The notes under the pieces were generated by a model. The model was not told where the DNA came from, made no database searches, and saw only the letters and a program-made list of their open reading frames with translations. A stretch of 64,000 nt of DNA from Pseudomonas sp. Os17 (GTDB taxonomy: Bacteria > Pseudomonadota > Gammaproteobacteria > Pseudomonadales > Pseudomonadaceae): the NCBI RefSeq assembly GCF_001547895.1, contig NZ_AP014627.1, positions 4,467,501 through 4,531,500 on the forward strand, given 5' to 3'. The position numbers and the translations under genes were made by a program. How positions within the stretch are numbered: the stretch's first letter is position 1; the number at the start of each line of letters is the position of its first letter. Of the stretch, positions 22,251-35,638 are shown in pieces.

Positions 22251-23507
22251 TTACATATGCGAGATCAGCGCATCGCCGAAGGCCGAGGAAGACAGCAGGG
22301 TCGCACCCTCCATCAGACGCTCGAAGTCATAGGTCACAGTCTTGGCCGAAATCGCGCCGTTGGTGCCCTTGATAATGAGGTCCGCCGCCTCGGTCCAGCC
22401 CATGTGACGCAACATCATTTCCGCAGAGAGAATCAGCGAGCCCGGGTTGACCTGATCCTTGCCGGCATACTTGGGCGCAGTACCGTGGGTTGCCTCGAAC
22501 ATGGCCACGGTATCGGACAGGTTGGCACCTGGAGCGATACCAATGCCGCCCACTTCCGCCGCCAGGGCGTCGGACAGATAGTCACCGTTGAGGTTCAGAG
22601 TGGCGATCACATCGTATTCCGCCGGACGCAGCAGGATCTGCTGGAGCATGGCATCGGCGATGGCATCCTTGACGATGACGTTCTTGCCGGTTTTCGGGTT
22701 CTTGAACTGCATCCACGGACCGCCGTCCAGCAGGGTTGCGCCGAACTCTTCGGCCGCCACTTCATAAGCCCATTCCTTGAAGGCACCTTCGGTGAACTTC
22801 ATGATGTTGCCCTTGTGGACGATGGTCAGCGAATCACGATCGTTATCCACTACATATTGCAGCGCCTTGCGCGCCAGACGCTTGGTGCCCTGCAGGGAAA
22901 CCGGCTTGACACCGATGCCGCAGTTTTCGTCGAAACGGATCTTGGTGACACCCATTTCTTCCTTAAGGAACTTGATGACCTTGGTGGCTTCTGCCGAACC
23001 GGCCTTCCACTCGATACCGGCGTAAATGTCTTCGGAGTTTTCACGGAAGATGGTCATGTCCACATCACCCGGCTTTTTCACCGGGCTGGGCACGCCTTCG
23101 AACCAGCGCACCGGGCGCAGGCACACGTAAAGATCAAGTTGCTGACGCAGGGCCACGTTCAGGGAACGGATACCGCCACCGACCGGAGTGGTCAGCGGGC
23201 CCTTGATGGAAACCACGTAATCCTTCACTGCGTCCAGGGTTTCCTGAGGAAGCCAGGTGTCCTGGTCGTACACTTGAGTCGCTTTTTCCCCGGCATACAC
23301 TTCCATCCAGGAAATCTTGCGTTCGCCGCCGTAAGCCTTCTTAACCGCAGCATCGACAACCTTGATCATGACCGGGCTGATATCAACACCAATACCGTCG
23401 CCTTCGATGAAAGGAATAATCGGGTTGTTAGGAACATTGAGAGAATGGTCTGCGTTGACGGTGATTTTGTCGCCGACTGCTGGAACCTGAATCTTCTTGT
23501 ATCCCAT
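22251..23507 (-). CDS. icd: NADP-dependent isocitrate dehydrogenase (dimeric type)
   Basis: TCA-cycle enzyme, 418 aa, that oxidises isocitrate to 2-oxoglutarate and CO2. The substrate-binding region around the regulatory serine reads [20 protein letters not shown], the site phosphorylated by AceK in E. coli. The cofactor region [19 protein letters not shown] has the Lys-Tyr pattern of NADP enzymes. It is head to head with the unrelated monomeric isozyme idh, with 505 bp between. Regulation by phosphorylation would control flux into the AceA route; aceK is not in this window. Confidence 0.96.
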   Translation of the reverse strand: MGYKKIQVPAVGDKITVNADHSLNVPNNPIIPFIEGDGIGVDISPVMIKVVDAAVKKAYGGERKISWMEVYAGEKATQVYDQDTWLPQETLDAVKDYVVSIKGPLTTPVGGGIRSLNVALRQQLDLYVCLRPVRWFEGVPSPVKKPGDVDMTIFRENSEDIYAGIEWKAGSAEATKVIKFLKEEMGVTKIRFDENCGIGVKPVSLQGTKRLARKALQYVVDNDRDSLTIVHKGNIMKFTEGAFKEWAYEVAAEEFGATLLDGGPWMQFKNPKTGKNVIVKDAIADAMLQQILLRPAEYDVIATLNLNGDYLSDALAAEVGGIGIAPGANLSDTVAMFEATHGTAPKYAGKDQVNPGSLILSAEMMLRHMGWTEAADLIIKGTNGAISAKTVTYDFERLMEGATLLSSSAFGDALISHM

Positions 23508-26238
<2,731 letters not shown>

Positions 26239-26252
26239 GCACGAGCGAACAC

Positions 26253-26284
26253 ACAAACCCCGGCCCCGCGCCGGGGTTTGTGCT
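26253..26284 (+). terminator. idh terminator
   Basis: ACAAACCCCGGC (26253-26264) and GCCGGGGTTTGT (26270-26281) form a perfect 12-bp stem with a five-base loop, 14 bp after the idh stop. The T-run after it is weak. Confidence 0.75.
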
Positions 26285-26294
26285 TGTGGAGCCC

Positions 26295-26369
26295 GCAGGA
26301 GCCGGCTTGCCGGCGACTGCCCTCACGCGAACATGAGGCGCTCGCTTCGCCGGCAAGCCGGCTCCTACA
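26295..26369. repeat. Inverted pair of REP palindromes
   Basis: Copies at 26295-26316 and 26346-26369, in opposite orientation, with the same core (GGAGCCGGCTTGCCGGCGA) as the pair at 8.2 kb. They lie between the idh terminator and the Nudix gene. Confidence 0.88.
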
Positions 26370-26398
26370 ATGCTTCCCCCTTATAAAGGAGTGCCTTT

Positions 26399-26845
26399 AT
26401 GGAATGGCAACCCCATATCACTGTCGCCACCATCGTCGAAGACCAGGGCCGCTTCCTGTTCGTCGAGGAGTACTCGGGCGAACACGCCGTGCTCAACCAG
26501 CCCGCCGGGCACCTGGACGCCAATGAAAGCCTGCTCCAGGCGGCCATTCGCGAAACCCTGGAGGAAACCGGCTGGGACGTGGAATTGACCGGCGTGGTCG
26601 GCATCTACCTGTACACCGCCCCCAGCAATGGCGTGACCTACCAGCGCGTGTGCTTTGCCGCCAAAGCGCTGCGCCACCGTCCGGACTATCAGCTGGATGA
26701 CGGCATCATCGGCCCACGCTGGCTGAGCCGCGAGCAACTGCTGGAACAGCGCGCCCACTGGCGCAGCGAGCTGATCCTGCAATGCCTGGACGATTACCTG
26801 GACGGCCAGTTGCACAGCCTGGCGCTGATCCGACCAATGCTTTAA
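26399..26845 (+). CDS. Nudix hydrolase (NudJ-like)
   Basis: Nudix-family pyrophosphohydrolase of 148 aa. The Nudix box is GHLDANESLLQAAIRETLEE followed by TGW, with all the metal-binding glutamates. It begins MEWQPHITVATIVEDQGRFL. Size, start and position upstream of mnmA match NudJ (phosphatase NudJ, which acts on thiamine pyrophosphate and nucleoside di/triphosphates in E. coli); substrate here is unproven. It is followed after 71 bp by mnmA; a TAGAAT element at 26878-26883 may be a separate mnmA promoter. Confidence 0.88.
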   Translation: MEWQPHITVATIVEDQGRFLFVEEYSGEHAVLNQPAGHLDANESLLQAAIRETLEETGWDVELTGVVGIYLYTAPSNGVTYQRVCFAAKALRHRPDYQLDDGIIGPRWLSREQLLEQRAHWRSELILQCLDDYLDGQLHSLALIRPML

Positions 26846-26916
26846 CCGCAGTTTTAGCCTTGCAGGCCTCAGCCTGTTAGAATCGCGTCCTTTTTCAAGA
26901 CACCCGTTGAATTCCT

Positions 26917-28050
26917 ATGCGTGATCCAGCCTCTTCTGACACCCAAAAGAAACGCGTCATTGTCGGCATGTCCGGCGGCGTGGATTCTTCCGTTTCCGCC
27001 CTCCTGCTGATGGAACAGGGATACCAGGTAGAAGGCCTGTTCATGAAGAACTGGGAGGAAGACGACGGCACCGAATACTGCACCGCCATGGATGACCTGG
27101 CCGACGCCCAGGCCGTGTGCGACAAACTTGGCATCAAGCTGCACACCGCCAACTTCGCCGCCGAGTACTGGGACAACGTGTTCGAGCACTTCCTGGCCGA
27201 ATACAAGGCCGGCCGCACGCCGAACCCGGACATCCTGTGCAACCGCGAAATCAAGTTCAAGGCGTTCCTCGACTACGCCATGATGCTCGGCGCCGACCTG
27301 ATCGCTACCGGCCACTATGTACGCCGCCGCGACATCGACGGCCGCACCGAACTGCTCAAGGGCCTGGACCCGAACAAGGACCAGAGCTACTTCCTGCATG
27401 CCGTGGGCGGCGAGCAGATCGCCAAGACCCTGTTCCCGGTAGGCGAGCTGGAAAAACCCGAAGTGCGCGCCATCGCCGAGAAACATGACCTGGCCACCGC
27501 CAAGAAGAAAGACTCCACCGGCATCTGCTTTATCGGTGAGCGGCGCTTCAGCGACTTCCTCAAGCAATACCTGCCGGCCCAGCCCGGCGAGATCAAGACT
27601 ACCGAAGGTGAAGTCATCGGCCGCCACCACGGCCTGATGTACCACACCATCGGCCAGCGCCAGGGCCTGGGCATCGGCGGCCTGAAAGACGCTGGCGAAG
27701 AGCCGTGGTACGTGCTGATCAAGGACCTGGAGCACAACGAGCTGATCGTCGGCCAGGGCAACGACCATCCGTGGCTGTTCTCCCGCGCCCTGCTGGCTTC
27801 CGACATCTATTGGGTCAACCCCATCGACCTGAGCCAGCCACGGCGCCTGACCGCCAAGGTGCGCTACCGCCAGAGCGACCAGCCCTGCACCCTGGAGCGG
27901 ACCGCCAACGGCTACCGCGCCACCTTCGACGATCCGCAGCGCGCGGTGACTCCCGGCCAGTCCGTGGTGTTCTACGACGGTGAAATCTGCCTCGGCGGCG
28001 GCGTGATCGAAGTGGCCGAACCCTGGAGCAGCAAGGACGCCCGCCCATGA
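26917..28050 (+). CDS. mnmA: tRNA-specific 2-thiouridylase MnmA
   Basis: MnmA, 377 aa, adenylates U34 of tRNA-Lys, -Glu and -Gln and transfers sulfur to give 2-thiouridine. The PP-loop [16 protein letters not shown] is near residues 16-31. The two catalytic cysteines are in [10 protein letters not shown] (about 108) and STGICFIGE (about 204). The start at 26917 fits the Pseudomonas N-terminal extension. It overlaps hflD by four bases. Its sulfur comes from the Tus relay at 4.75-6.1 kb. Confidence 0.96.
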   Translation: MRDPASSDTQKKRVIVGMSGGVDSSVSALLLMEQGYQVEGLFMKNWEEDDGTEYCTAMDDLADAQAVCDKLGIKLHTANFAAEYWDNVFEHFLAEYKAGRTPNPDILCNREIKFKAFLDYAMMLGADLIATGHYVRRRDIDGRTELLKGLDPNKDQSYFLHAVGGEQIAKTLFPVGELEKPEVRAIAEKHDLATAKKKDSTGICFIGERRFSDFLKQYLPAQPGEIKTTEGEVIGRHHGLMYHTIGQRQGLGIGGLKDAGEEPWYVLIKDLEHNELIVGQGNDHPWLFSRALLASDIYWVNPIDLSQPRRLTAKVRYRQSDQPCTLERTANGYRATFDDPQRAVTPGQSVVFYDGEICLGGGVIEVAEPWSSKDARP

Positions 28051-28670
28051 GCCCGATTCAGGAGCAACTGACGGCGCTGGGCGGTGTATTCCTCGCAGCG
28101 GTGCTGGTGGACCGCATCGCCAAGACCGGCCAGGTCAGCGAAGCGGCCTTGAGCTGCATGCTCGGCAGCCTGCTGATCCGTGACCCCAAGGACACCCTGG
28201 AGGTCTACGGTGGCGACGACCTCAACCTGCGCGAGGGCTACCGCGCCCTGATCGGCGCCCTGGAGCGCGACCCCAGCACCCTGCAACGCGAGCCCCTGCG
28301 CTACGCCTTGTCGATGCTCGGCCTGGAACGCCAGTTGGCCAAGCGCGATGACCTGCTGGAAACCATCGGCAAGCGCCTGCCGCAGATCCAGTCCCAGGTC
28401 GAACACTTCGGCCCGGCCCACGAAAACGTCATTGCTGCATGCGGCGGGCTGTACCAGGACACCCTGAGCACCCTGCGCCAACGCATCCAGGTGCACGGCG
28501 ACATGCGCAACCTGCAGCAGCCGAGCAACGCCTCGAAGATCCGCGCCCTGCTGCTGGCCGGCATTCGCTCGGCGCGCCTGTGGCGCCAGCTGGGCGGCCA
28601 TCGCTGGCAACTGGTGATCAGCCGGCGCAAATTGCTCAAAGAGCTGTATCCATTGATGCGCAGCAGCTGA
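28047..28670 (+). CDS. hflD: HflD homologue (lysogenization regulator)
   Basis: HflD, 207 aa, is a mostly helical peripheral membrane protein known in E. coli for lowering lambda CII activity. Its native role is unclear, although the mnmA-hflD-purB gene order is widely conserved. Blocks such as [19 protein letters not shown] and [20 protein letters not shown] are typical. ATG overlaps the mnmA stop by four bases, so the two are translationally coupled. Confidence 0.93.
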   Translation: MSPIQEQLTALGGVFLAAVLVDRIAKTGQVSEAALSCMLGSLLIRDPKDTLEVYGGDDLNLREGYRALIGALERDPSTLQREPLRYALSMLGLERQLAKRDDLLETIGKRLPQIQSQVEHFGPAHENVIAACGGLYQDTLSTLRQRIQVHGDMRNLQQPSNASKIRALLLAGIRSARLWRQLGGHRWQLVISRRKLLKELYPLMRSS

Positions 28671-28702
28671 GCTGCGCCTGATTTTTCAAGAGCTGCGCGT
28701 AA

Positions 28703-30160
<1,458 letters not shown>

Positions 30161-30179
30161 GCCACCGCCCGACCTTTTG

Positions 30180-30206
30180 ACGCCCGGCCGCGCCGGGCGT
30201 TTTTAT
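30180..30206 (+). terminator. purB terminator
   Basis: ACGCCCGGC (30180-30188) and GCCGGGCGT (30192-30200) form a 9-bp GC-rich stem with a three-base loop and a following T-run. Confidence 0.9.
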
Positions 30207-30243
30207 TCCTGCTAGAAAAGTAAACTTTTTCAATAGGTTACAC

Positions 30244-31410
30244 ATGAATCCTGACATTCCACTTCAACTTCTGGGCGGCATCACTGCACGGGAATTTCTG
30301 CGTGACTACTGGCAGAAAAAGCCCCTGCTGATCCGTCAGGCCCTGCCTGACTTCGAAAGCCCGATCGAACCCGACGAACTGGCCGGCCTGGCCCTGGAAG
30401 AAGAAGTCGAATCGCGCCTGGTGATCGAGAACGGCGAGCGCCCCTGGGAACTGCGTCGCGGCCCGTTCGCCGAAGACGAGTTCAGCAAGCTGCCGGAGCG
30501 TGACTGGACGCTGCTGGTGCAGGCCGTGGACCAGTTCGTCCCGGAAGTCGCCGAACTGCTGGAGCATTTCCGCTTCCTGCCGAGCTGGCGCATTGATGAC
30601 GTGATGATCAGCTTCGCCGCACCGGGCGGTAATGTCGGCCCGCACTTTGACAACTACGACGTGTTCCTGCTGCAAGGCCACGGCAAGCGCAACTGGAAGA
30701 TCGGCCAGATGTGCGACTCCGAAAGCCCGCTGCTGCAGCACGCGGACCTGCGCATCCTCGCCGAGTTCGAAGAGACTGAAAGCTGGGTCCTGGAACCCGG
30801 TGACATGCTCTACCTGCCACCGCGCCTGGCCCACTACGGCGTTGCGCTGAATGACTGCATGACCTATTCGGTGGGCTTCCGCGCCCCGAGCGCCGCTGAA
30901 GTCCTGACTCACTTCACCGACTTCCTCGGTCAGTTCCTGCCGGACGAAGATCGCTACACCGACGCCGACGTACAGCCGGCCAGCGACCCACACCAGATCC
31001 AGCAGGACGCCCTCGACCGCCTCAAGAGCCTGCTAGCCGAGCACATGAGCGACGAGCGCCTGTTGCTGACCTGGTTCGGCCAGTTCATGACCGAGCCGCG
31101 TTATCCGGAACTGGTGGTCGGCCCGGAACTGGAAGAAGACGACCTGCTGGGCAGCCTGGAACAGGGCGCGATCCTGATCCGCAACCCGAGCGCGCGCCTG
31201 GCCTGGTCGGAAGTGGATGAAGACCTGTTGCTGTTCGCCAGCGGCCAGAGCCGCCTGCTTCCCGGTAAACTGCGCGAGCTGCTGAAAATGATTTGCGCCG
31301 CCGATGCCCTGCATATCGACAACCTCGGCCCCTGGCTGGCGGATGACGATGGGCGCGGCCTGTTGTGTGAACTGGTCAAGCAAGGGAGCCTGGGGTTCGC
31401 CGATGAATAA
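30244..31410 (+). CDS. roxA: Ribosomal protein uL16 3-hydroxylase RoxA (YcfD)
   Basis: JmjC-type 2-oxoglutarate/Fe(II) oxygenase, 388 aa, that in E. coli hydroxylates Arg81 of ribosomal protein L16. The iron-binding triad is seen as His134 and Asp136 in VGPHFDNYDVFLLQ and His197 in YLPPRLAHYGVA, matching the HxD...H pattern of YcfD. A C-terminal helical and winged-helix region completes the family length. It follows purB after a terminator and overlaps the next GNAT gene by eight bases. Confidence 0.93.
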   Translation: MNPDIPLQLLGGITAREFLRDYWQKKPLLIRQALPDFESPIEPDELAGLALEEEVESRLVIENGERPWELRRGPFAEDEFSKLPERDWTLLVQAVDQFVPEVAELLEHFRFLPSWRIDDVMISFAAPGGNVGPHFDNYDVFLLQGHGKRNWKIGQMCDSESPLLQHADLRILAEFEETESWVLEPGDMLYLPPRLAHYGVALNDCMTYSVGFRAPSAAEVLTHFTDFLGQFLPDEDRYTDADVQPASDPHQIQQDALDRLKSLLAEHMSDERLLLTWFGQFMTEPRYPELVVGPELEEDDLLGSLEQGAILIRNPSARLAWSEVDEDLLLFASGQSRLLPGKLRELLKMICAADALHIDNLGPWLADDDGRGLLCELVKQGSLGFADE

Positions 31411-31825
31411 GATTCGCGTACGTGTCGCAGACTGGCAAAAGGATAACGCCGAGATCCGGCGTATTCGTGAAGCGGTGTTCATTGCCGAGCAAGCGGTTCC
31501 ACCGGAACTGGAATGGGACGCCGACGATGACAGTGCCGTGCACTTCCTGGCCTTCGAGGGCGATTTTCCGATTGGTACCGCGCGCCTGCTGCCCGACGGC
31601 CATGTCGGCCGGGTTTCGGTACTCAAGGACTGGCGCGGCCTGAAGGTCGGCGATGCGCTGATGCATGCGGTGATCGACGAAGCCGAGAAACGCGGCCTCA
31701 AGCAGCAGATGCTCAGCGCCCAGGTCCAGGCCACGCCGTTCTACGAGCGCCTGGGCTTCTCGATTGTCAGCCAGGAGTTTCTCGAAGCAGGGATTCCTCA
31801 CGTCGACATGGTCCGCGGCGCCTGA
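31403..31825 (+). CDS. GNAT family N-acetyltransferase
   Basis: GCN5-related acetyltransferase of 140 aa. The acetyl-CoA-binding motif A appears as GRVSVLKDWRGLKVGDALMH, followed by IDEAEKRGLK and the FYERLGF motif near the C-terminus. The start at 31403 overlaps the roxA stop by eight bases, implying coupling. The substrate is unknown; the ribosomal oxygenase next to it is suggestive at most. The longer frame from 31304 lies inside roxA and is rejected. Confidence 0.85.
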   Translation: MNKIRVRVADWQKDNAEIRRIREAVFIAEQAVPPELEWDADDDSAVHFLAFEGDFPIGTARLLPDGHVGRVSVLKDWRGLKVGDALMHAVIDEAEKRGLKQQMLSAQVQATPFYERLGFSIVSQEFLEAGIPHVDMVRGA

Positions 31826-32000
31826 CCGACATGCCCTGGCGGCAATAACCCAAGCCAACGCCCCGCCATCCCCTTGCCCCGACCGGCGCAAGACCAGGAT
31901 GCCGGGGCGTTTTGCCGTCTAGGATTCAACTTGCCCCACCCAAAGCCGACAAAGTGTCAAACTCAAGGCTTTACGCCAGCTACTCGCGGAGATAACGGAT

Positions 32001-32756
32001 ATGTCCCTACGCACCTTGCTCACGACGCTGCTGCTGACCTTCAGCTGCTCGGTCATGGCCGCCACCGAGATCGTGCCCCTCAACAACCGCACCAGCGCCG
32101 ACCTGCTGCCGGTGGCGCAGAATTTTCTCGGCAAGGACGGCAAGGTCAGCGCCTATGGCAACCAACTGATCGTCAATGCCGAGCCGGGCAAGATCGCCGA
32201 ACTGCGGGCTTTCATTGCGCAATTGGATACGGCGGCCAAGCGCCTGCTGATCACCGTCGACACCAATGAAAACAACTTCCAGGACAACCAGGGTTATTCG
32301 GTCAACGGCGCGCCGCAAACCCGGATCATCAATCGCAGCACCGAGAGTCGCGATGGCGGCATCCAGCAGATCCAGGCCAGCGAAGGCGTGCCGGCCCTGA
32401 TTCAGGTCGGTCAGAGCGTGCCCCTGACCACGACCCAGACCGATCCCTACGGTCGCCCGCAAAACCAGACCCAGTACCGCAACGTCACCCAGGGCTTCTA
32501 TGTCACGGCCAGCGTGACCGGCGAGACCGTGCACCTGAGCATCAGCACCAATCGTGACCGCATGAGCCAGGAACGTCCCGATGTAGTGAACGTGCAAAGT
32601 ACCGACACAACCGTCAACGGTCGCCTTGGCGAGTGGATCACCCTGGCGGGCGTCAATCGCCAGACCCAGGCCGACAAGCAGGCTCTGGGCCGCAGCTATT
32701 CGACCCAAGGCCGGGATGACATGACCTTGCGGGTCAAGGTCGACGCATTGGACTAA
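32001..32756 (+). CDS. Orphan secretin-like periplasmic protein
   Basis: A 251-aa exported protein with a signal peptide (MSLRTLLTTLLLTFSCSVMA, cleavage after VMA). After it comes a secretin N-domain-like unit: IVPLNNRTSADLLPVAQNFL, then GNQLIVNAEPGKIAELRAFI and a strand VDTN. The second half has beta-rich blocks such as FYVTASVTGETVHLSIST and GRLGEWITLAGVNRQTQA, resembling the beginning of a secretin beta-domain. True secretins are two to three times longer and form pores, so this is not a normal PilQ/GspD. No secretion or pilus gene lies nearby. Function unknown. It starts 175 bp after the GNAT gene with a CGGAGATA ribosome-binding site. Confidence 0.75.
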   Translation: MSLRTLLTTLLLTFSCSVMAATEIVPLNNRTSADLLPVAQNFLGKDGKVSAYGNQLIVNAEPGKIAELRAFIAQLDTAAKRLLITVDTNENNFQDNQGYSVNGAPQTRIINRSTESRDGGIQQIQASEGVPALIQVGQSVPLTTTQTDPYGRPQNQTQYRNVTQGFYVTASVTGETVHLSISTNRDRMSQERPDVVNVQSTDTTVNGRLGEWITLAGVNRQTQADKQALGRSYSTQGRDDMTLRVKVDALD

Positions 32757-33270
32757 AGCACCAAAAACTGACTGATTAGTCGTATTAGACCAAAGATGTA
32801 GTGGCGCAAAAAAAGCACTACAAAACATTTGACGGGCCAAAAAACCGCGGGCATGATGGCCTCGCTCCCGCTAATCAGGGGCCCTGGCAAGGGCCTTCGG
32901 ATCGCCGCTCCAACCTACCCAACCGAGCCGATTCGTGTCTGTACTGCCCACAAGGTGTGTTTGACGAGATTGCGACTGGAACGAAGTTGTCCCGAGGGAC
33001 GGAAGCGTAATTAGGTCGATCGGCAACACACTGTTGGAACGCACCCAGGCCCACGACGCCCGAATGCGCACCGCAGCTCGCCTTCACCTGCTCACTTTTC
33101 CCCTCGAGCTCATCGTTCACCCGTCGCCATCCCCGCCATACACCCTCGACCGCCTAAGCTTCCTGGTCAGCGAGCAGCCTTCCACGCAACGTTATGACGC
33201 GTGATCGGCGGAGCCGGAATTTTCCAACCAAGAACGACTTTTTACACAAGACGCGACGAGGTTTATCTCC
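32757..33270. promoter_or_regulatory. aceA upstream region with promoter and long leader
   Basis: This 514-bp gap has no convincing gene. A sigma-70-like promoter is visible as TTGACG (32829-32834), 17 bp, CATGAT (32852-32857), facing aceA. It predicts a leader of about 400 bases, unusually long for a metabolic gene. A weak A-rich hairpin (GTAGTG 32798-32803 with CACTAC 32816-32821) lies between the secretin-like gene and the promoter. An ACGAGG-type ribosome-binding site precedes aceA. Confidence 0.5.
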
Positions 33271-34596
33271 ATGGCACTGACACGCGAACAGCAAATTGCA
33301 GCCCTTGAAAAAGACTGGGCTGAAAACCCGCGCTGGAAAGGCGTGACTCGCACCTACTCCGCTGCCGACGTGGTCCGTCTGCGTGGTTCGGTTCAACCCG
33401 AGCACACCCTGGCACGCATGGGCGCCGAGAAGCTCTGGAACCTGGTCACCCAAGGTGCCAAGCCGTCCTTCCGTCCTGATAAAGATTTCGTCAACTGCAT
33501 GGGCGCCCTGACCGGCGGCCAGGCTGTTCAACAGGTCAAAGCCGGTATCCAGGCCATCTACCTGTCGGGCTGGCAAGTGGCTGCGGACAACAACTCCGCA
33601 GAATCCATGTACCCCGACCAGTCGCTGTACCCGGTGGACTCGGTTCCAACCGTGGTCAAGCGCATCAACAACTCGTTCCGTCGTGCGGACCAGATCCAGT
33701 GGAAAGCCGGCAAGAACCCGGGCGACGAAGGCTACATCGACTACTTCGCGCCAATCGTGGCCGACGCTGAAGCCGGTTTCGGCGGCGTGCTGAACGCCTA
33801 CGAGCTGATGAAGAGCATGATCGAAGCAGGCGCCGCCGGCGTTCACTTCGAAGACCAGCTGGCTTCCGTGAAGAAGTGCGGCCACATGGGCGGCAAGGTA
33901 CTGGTGCCGACCCAGGAAGCTGTACAGAAGCTGACTGCTGCCCGTCTGGCGGCCGACGTTGCCGGTGTACCGACCATCATCCTGGCCCGTACCGACGCCA
34001 ACGCTGCTGACCTGCTGACTTCGGACTGCGACCCGTACGACCAGCCGTTCGTGACAGGCACTCGCACCCAGGAAGGCTTCTACAAAGTGAAAGCCGGCCT
34101 GGACCAGGCAATTGCCCGCGGTCTGGCCTACGCGCCTTACGCCGATCTGATCTGGTGCGAAACCGCCAAACCGGACCTGGACGAAGCCCGTCGTTTCGCC
34201 GAAGCGATCAAGAAGGAATACCCGGACCAGATCCTGTCGTACAACTGCTCGCCTTCCTTCAACTGGAAGAAGAACCTGGACGACGCCACCATCGCCAAGT
34301 TCCAGCGCGAACTGTCCGCCATGGGCTACAAGCACCAGTTCATCACCCTGGCCGGTATCCACAACATGTGGCACAGCATGTTCAACCTGGCGCATGACTA
34401 CGCCCGCAACGACATGACTGCATACGTAAAACTGCAAGAGCAAGAGTTCGCCGACGCGGCCAAAGGCTACACCTTCGTGGCTCACCAGCAGGAAGTGGGC
34501 ACCGGCTACTTCGACGACATGACCACCGTGATCCAGGGCGGCTCGTCCTCGGTAACCGCCCTGACCGGCTCCACCGAAGAAGAGCAGTTCCATTGA
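33271..34596 (+). CDS. aceA: Isocitrate lyase AceA
   Basis: First enzyme of the glyoxylate shunt, 441 aa, that splits isocitrate into glyoxylate and succinate. The active-site motif [18 protein letters not shown] contains catalytic Cys203, and [13 protein letters not shown] precedes it. Other typical blocks are [16 protein letters not shown] and [17 protein letters not shown]. It competes with the two isocitrate dehydrogenases encoded about 7-11 kb upstream. It is monocistronic, with a terminator after the stop. Malate synthase is not in the window. Confidence 0.97.
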   Translation: MALTREQQIAALEKDWAENPRWKGVTRTYSAADVVRLRGSVQPEHTLARMGAEKLWNLVTQGAKPSFRPDKDFVNCMGALTGGQAVQQVKAGIQAIYLSGWQVAADNNSAESMYPDQSLYPVDSVPTVVKRINNSFRRADQIQWKAGKNPGDEGYIDYFAPIVADAEAGFGGVLNAYELMKSMIEAGAAGVHFEDQLASVKKCGHMGGKVLVPTQEAVQKLTAARLAADVAGVPTIILARTDANAADLLTSDCDPYDQPFVTGTRTQEGFYKVKAGLDQAIARGLAYAPYADLIWCETAKPDLDEARRFAEAIKKEYPDQILSYNCSPSFNWKKNLDDATIAKFQRELSAMGYKHQFITLAGIHNMWHSMFNLAHDYARNDMTAYVKLQEQEFADAAKGYTFVAHQQEVGTGYFDDMTTVIQGGSSSVTALTGSTEEEQFH

Positions 34597-34667
34597 TTCC
34601 AGGCCTCGCGCCTTGATCGAGCGGCCAATGCAGATCCGGTAAAAACAACTGCATTGCTGTAAAGCTG

Positions 34668-34697
34668 ACGCCCCGACTGGTTCGGGGCGTTTTTTTG
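34668..34697 (+). terminator. aceA terminator
   Basis: ACGCCCCGA (34668-34676) and TCGGGGCGT (34682-34690) form a 9-bp stem followed by a run of T. Confidence 0.9.
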
Positions 34698-34709
34698 CCC
34701 GCACTCCCA

Positions 34710-34797
34710 GCAGGAGCCAATTTGCCGGCGAAACAGGCCTGCGCATTTCCCAATCCGCCTGCCTCCAGCAAAATTCGCCGACAAGCCGGCGCCGCCC
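34710..34797. repeat. Diverged REP pair
   Basis: Two degenerate copies of the REP unit in opposite orientation, 34710-34732 and 34774-34797. They differ at several positions from the copies at 8.2 and 26.3 kb (for example GGAGCCAATTTGCCGGCGAA). They lie just after the aceA terminator. Confidence 0.7.
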
Positions 34798-34943
34798 AAA
34801 AAGCCGACGAAATATTGATCCAGAGCGGTGTTACCCAGAGCGAAACAGGTTAAAAGGTGCGCCCCTGCTACTTGCAGTAACAGGGATATATCCGACAACT
34901 TTCCCACGCCTCCAAGGGGAGCAGAATAAAACAGCCGCTAAAT

Positions 34944-34962
34944 AATATTGATTATCATTTAG
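34944..34962. promoter_or_regulatory. Fur-box-like site upstream of nuoA
   Basis: AATATTGATTATCATTTAG matches the classical 19-bp Fur box at 13 of 19 positions by my count, with an intact central TTGATTATCATT. It lies about 270 bp before nuoA and 135 bp upstream of the best nuo promoter. No gene clearly starts right beside it on either strand. An imperfect 10-bp hairpin lies at 34863-34885. Binding is untested. Confidence 0.45.
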
Positions 34963-35011
34963 AGGCTAAAACTTTCATTACAGCAGGGACAAAACATAAT
35001 TAACAAAACCT

Positions 35012-35043
35012 CCCCTAATGCCCGCAGGCTGCGGCTTACGGGG
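35012..35043. other. Strong stem-loop upstream of nuo promoter
   Basis: CCGCAG (35022-35027) and CTGCGG (35029-35034) form a perfect inner palindrome. Flanking CCCC (35012-35015) and GGGG (35040-35043) can extend it with internal mismatches. It sits between the Fur-box-like site and the nuo promoter; the rest of the 618-bp aceA-nuoA gap shows no gene. Confidence 0.5.
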
Positions 35044-35095
35044 CTACAGGGGTGAGCTATGTCCTTATTACGATAAACAATTTCGCTTTAGAAAT

Positions 35096-35124
35096 TTTAC
35101 TTGCCCGGTGTTTAGCCATAAAAT
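35096..35124 (+). promoter_or_regulatory. Candidate nuo operon promoter
   Basis: TTTACT (35096-35101), a 17-bp spacer and TAAAAT (35119-35124) make a good sigma-70 promoter. It would start RNA about 85 bases before nuoA. No other promoter of this quality is seen in the gap. Confidence 0.6.
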
Positions 35125-35214
35125 CAGCGCGATTGATTGCGCTGCGACATATCGTCACTGCTTTATTTCTTTATCAAGCTCAGAGACTCTTGCTCTCTGT
35201 TAAGGATTACCAGC

Positions 35215-35628
35215 ATGCCCGAAGCGACAGGACTCATGGCCCACAACTGGGGCTTTGCCATTTTCCTTCTGGGTGTTGTCGGCCTCTGTGCCTTCATGCT
35301 CGGCGTCTCCAGCCTCCTCGGGTCAAAAGCCTGGGGCCGCAGCAAAAACGAACCGTTCGAGTCCGGCATGCTACCTACCGGTGGCGCCCGCTTGCGGCTC
35401 TCAGCCAAATTCTATCTGGTCGCGATGCTCTTCGTGATCTTCGATATCGAAGCCCTCTTTCTCTTTGCCTGGTCTGTGTCCGTCCGCGAAAGCGGCTGGA
35501 CCGGATTCGTCGAAGCTCTCGTTTTCATAGCAATTCTGTTGGCAGGTCTTGTCTACCTTTGGCGAGTGGGGGCTCTTGACTGGGCTCCGGAAGGTCGTCG
35601 TAAGCGGCAGGCGAAGCTAAAACAATGA
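35215..35628 (+). CDS. nuoA: NADH-quinone oxidoreductase subunit A
   Basis: Membrane subunit of complex I, 137 aa with three transmembrane segments. The conserved loop with [18 protein letters not shown], and the [20 protein letters not shown] segment with its acidic pair, are typical. The start at 35215 follows a TAAGGA ribosome-binding site; the longer frame to 35137 runs through the leader. It begins the 13-gene nuo operon. Confidence 0.95.
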   Translation: MPEATGLMAHNWGFAIFLLGVVGLCAFMLGVSSLLGSKAWGRSKNEPFESGMLPTGGARLRLSAKFYLVAMLFVIFDIEALFLFAWSVSVRESGWTGFVEALVFIAILLAGLVYLWRVGALDWAPEGRRKRQAKLKQ

Positions 35629-35638
35629 GGCTTTGGCG

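Noticed and set aside
34506..34907. Minus-strand frame starting near the Fur-box-like site
   Set aside because: GTG start only one base from a GGAGG, runs through the REP pair and terminator into aceA, and has no family resemblance.
35018..35203. Small 61-codon frame upstream of nuoA, possible leader peptide
   Set aside because: It overlaps the predicted nuo promoter, has no good ribosome-binding site and an unremarkable composition.
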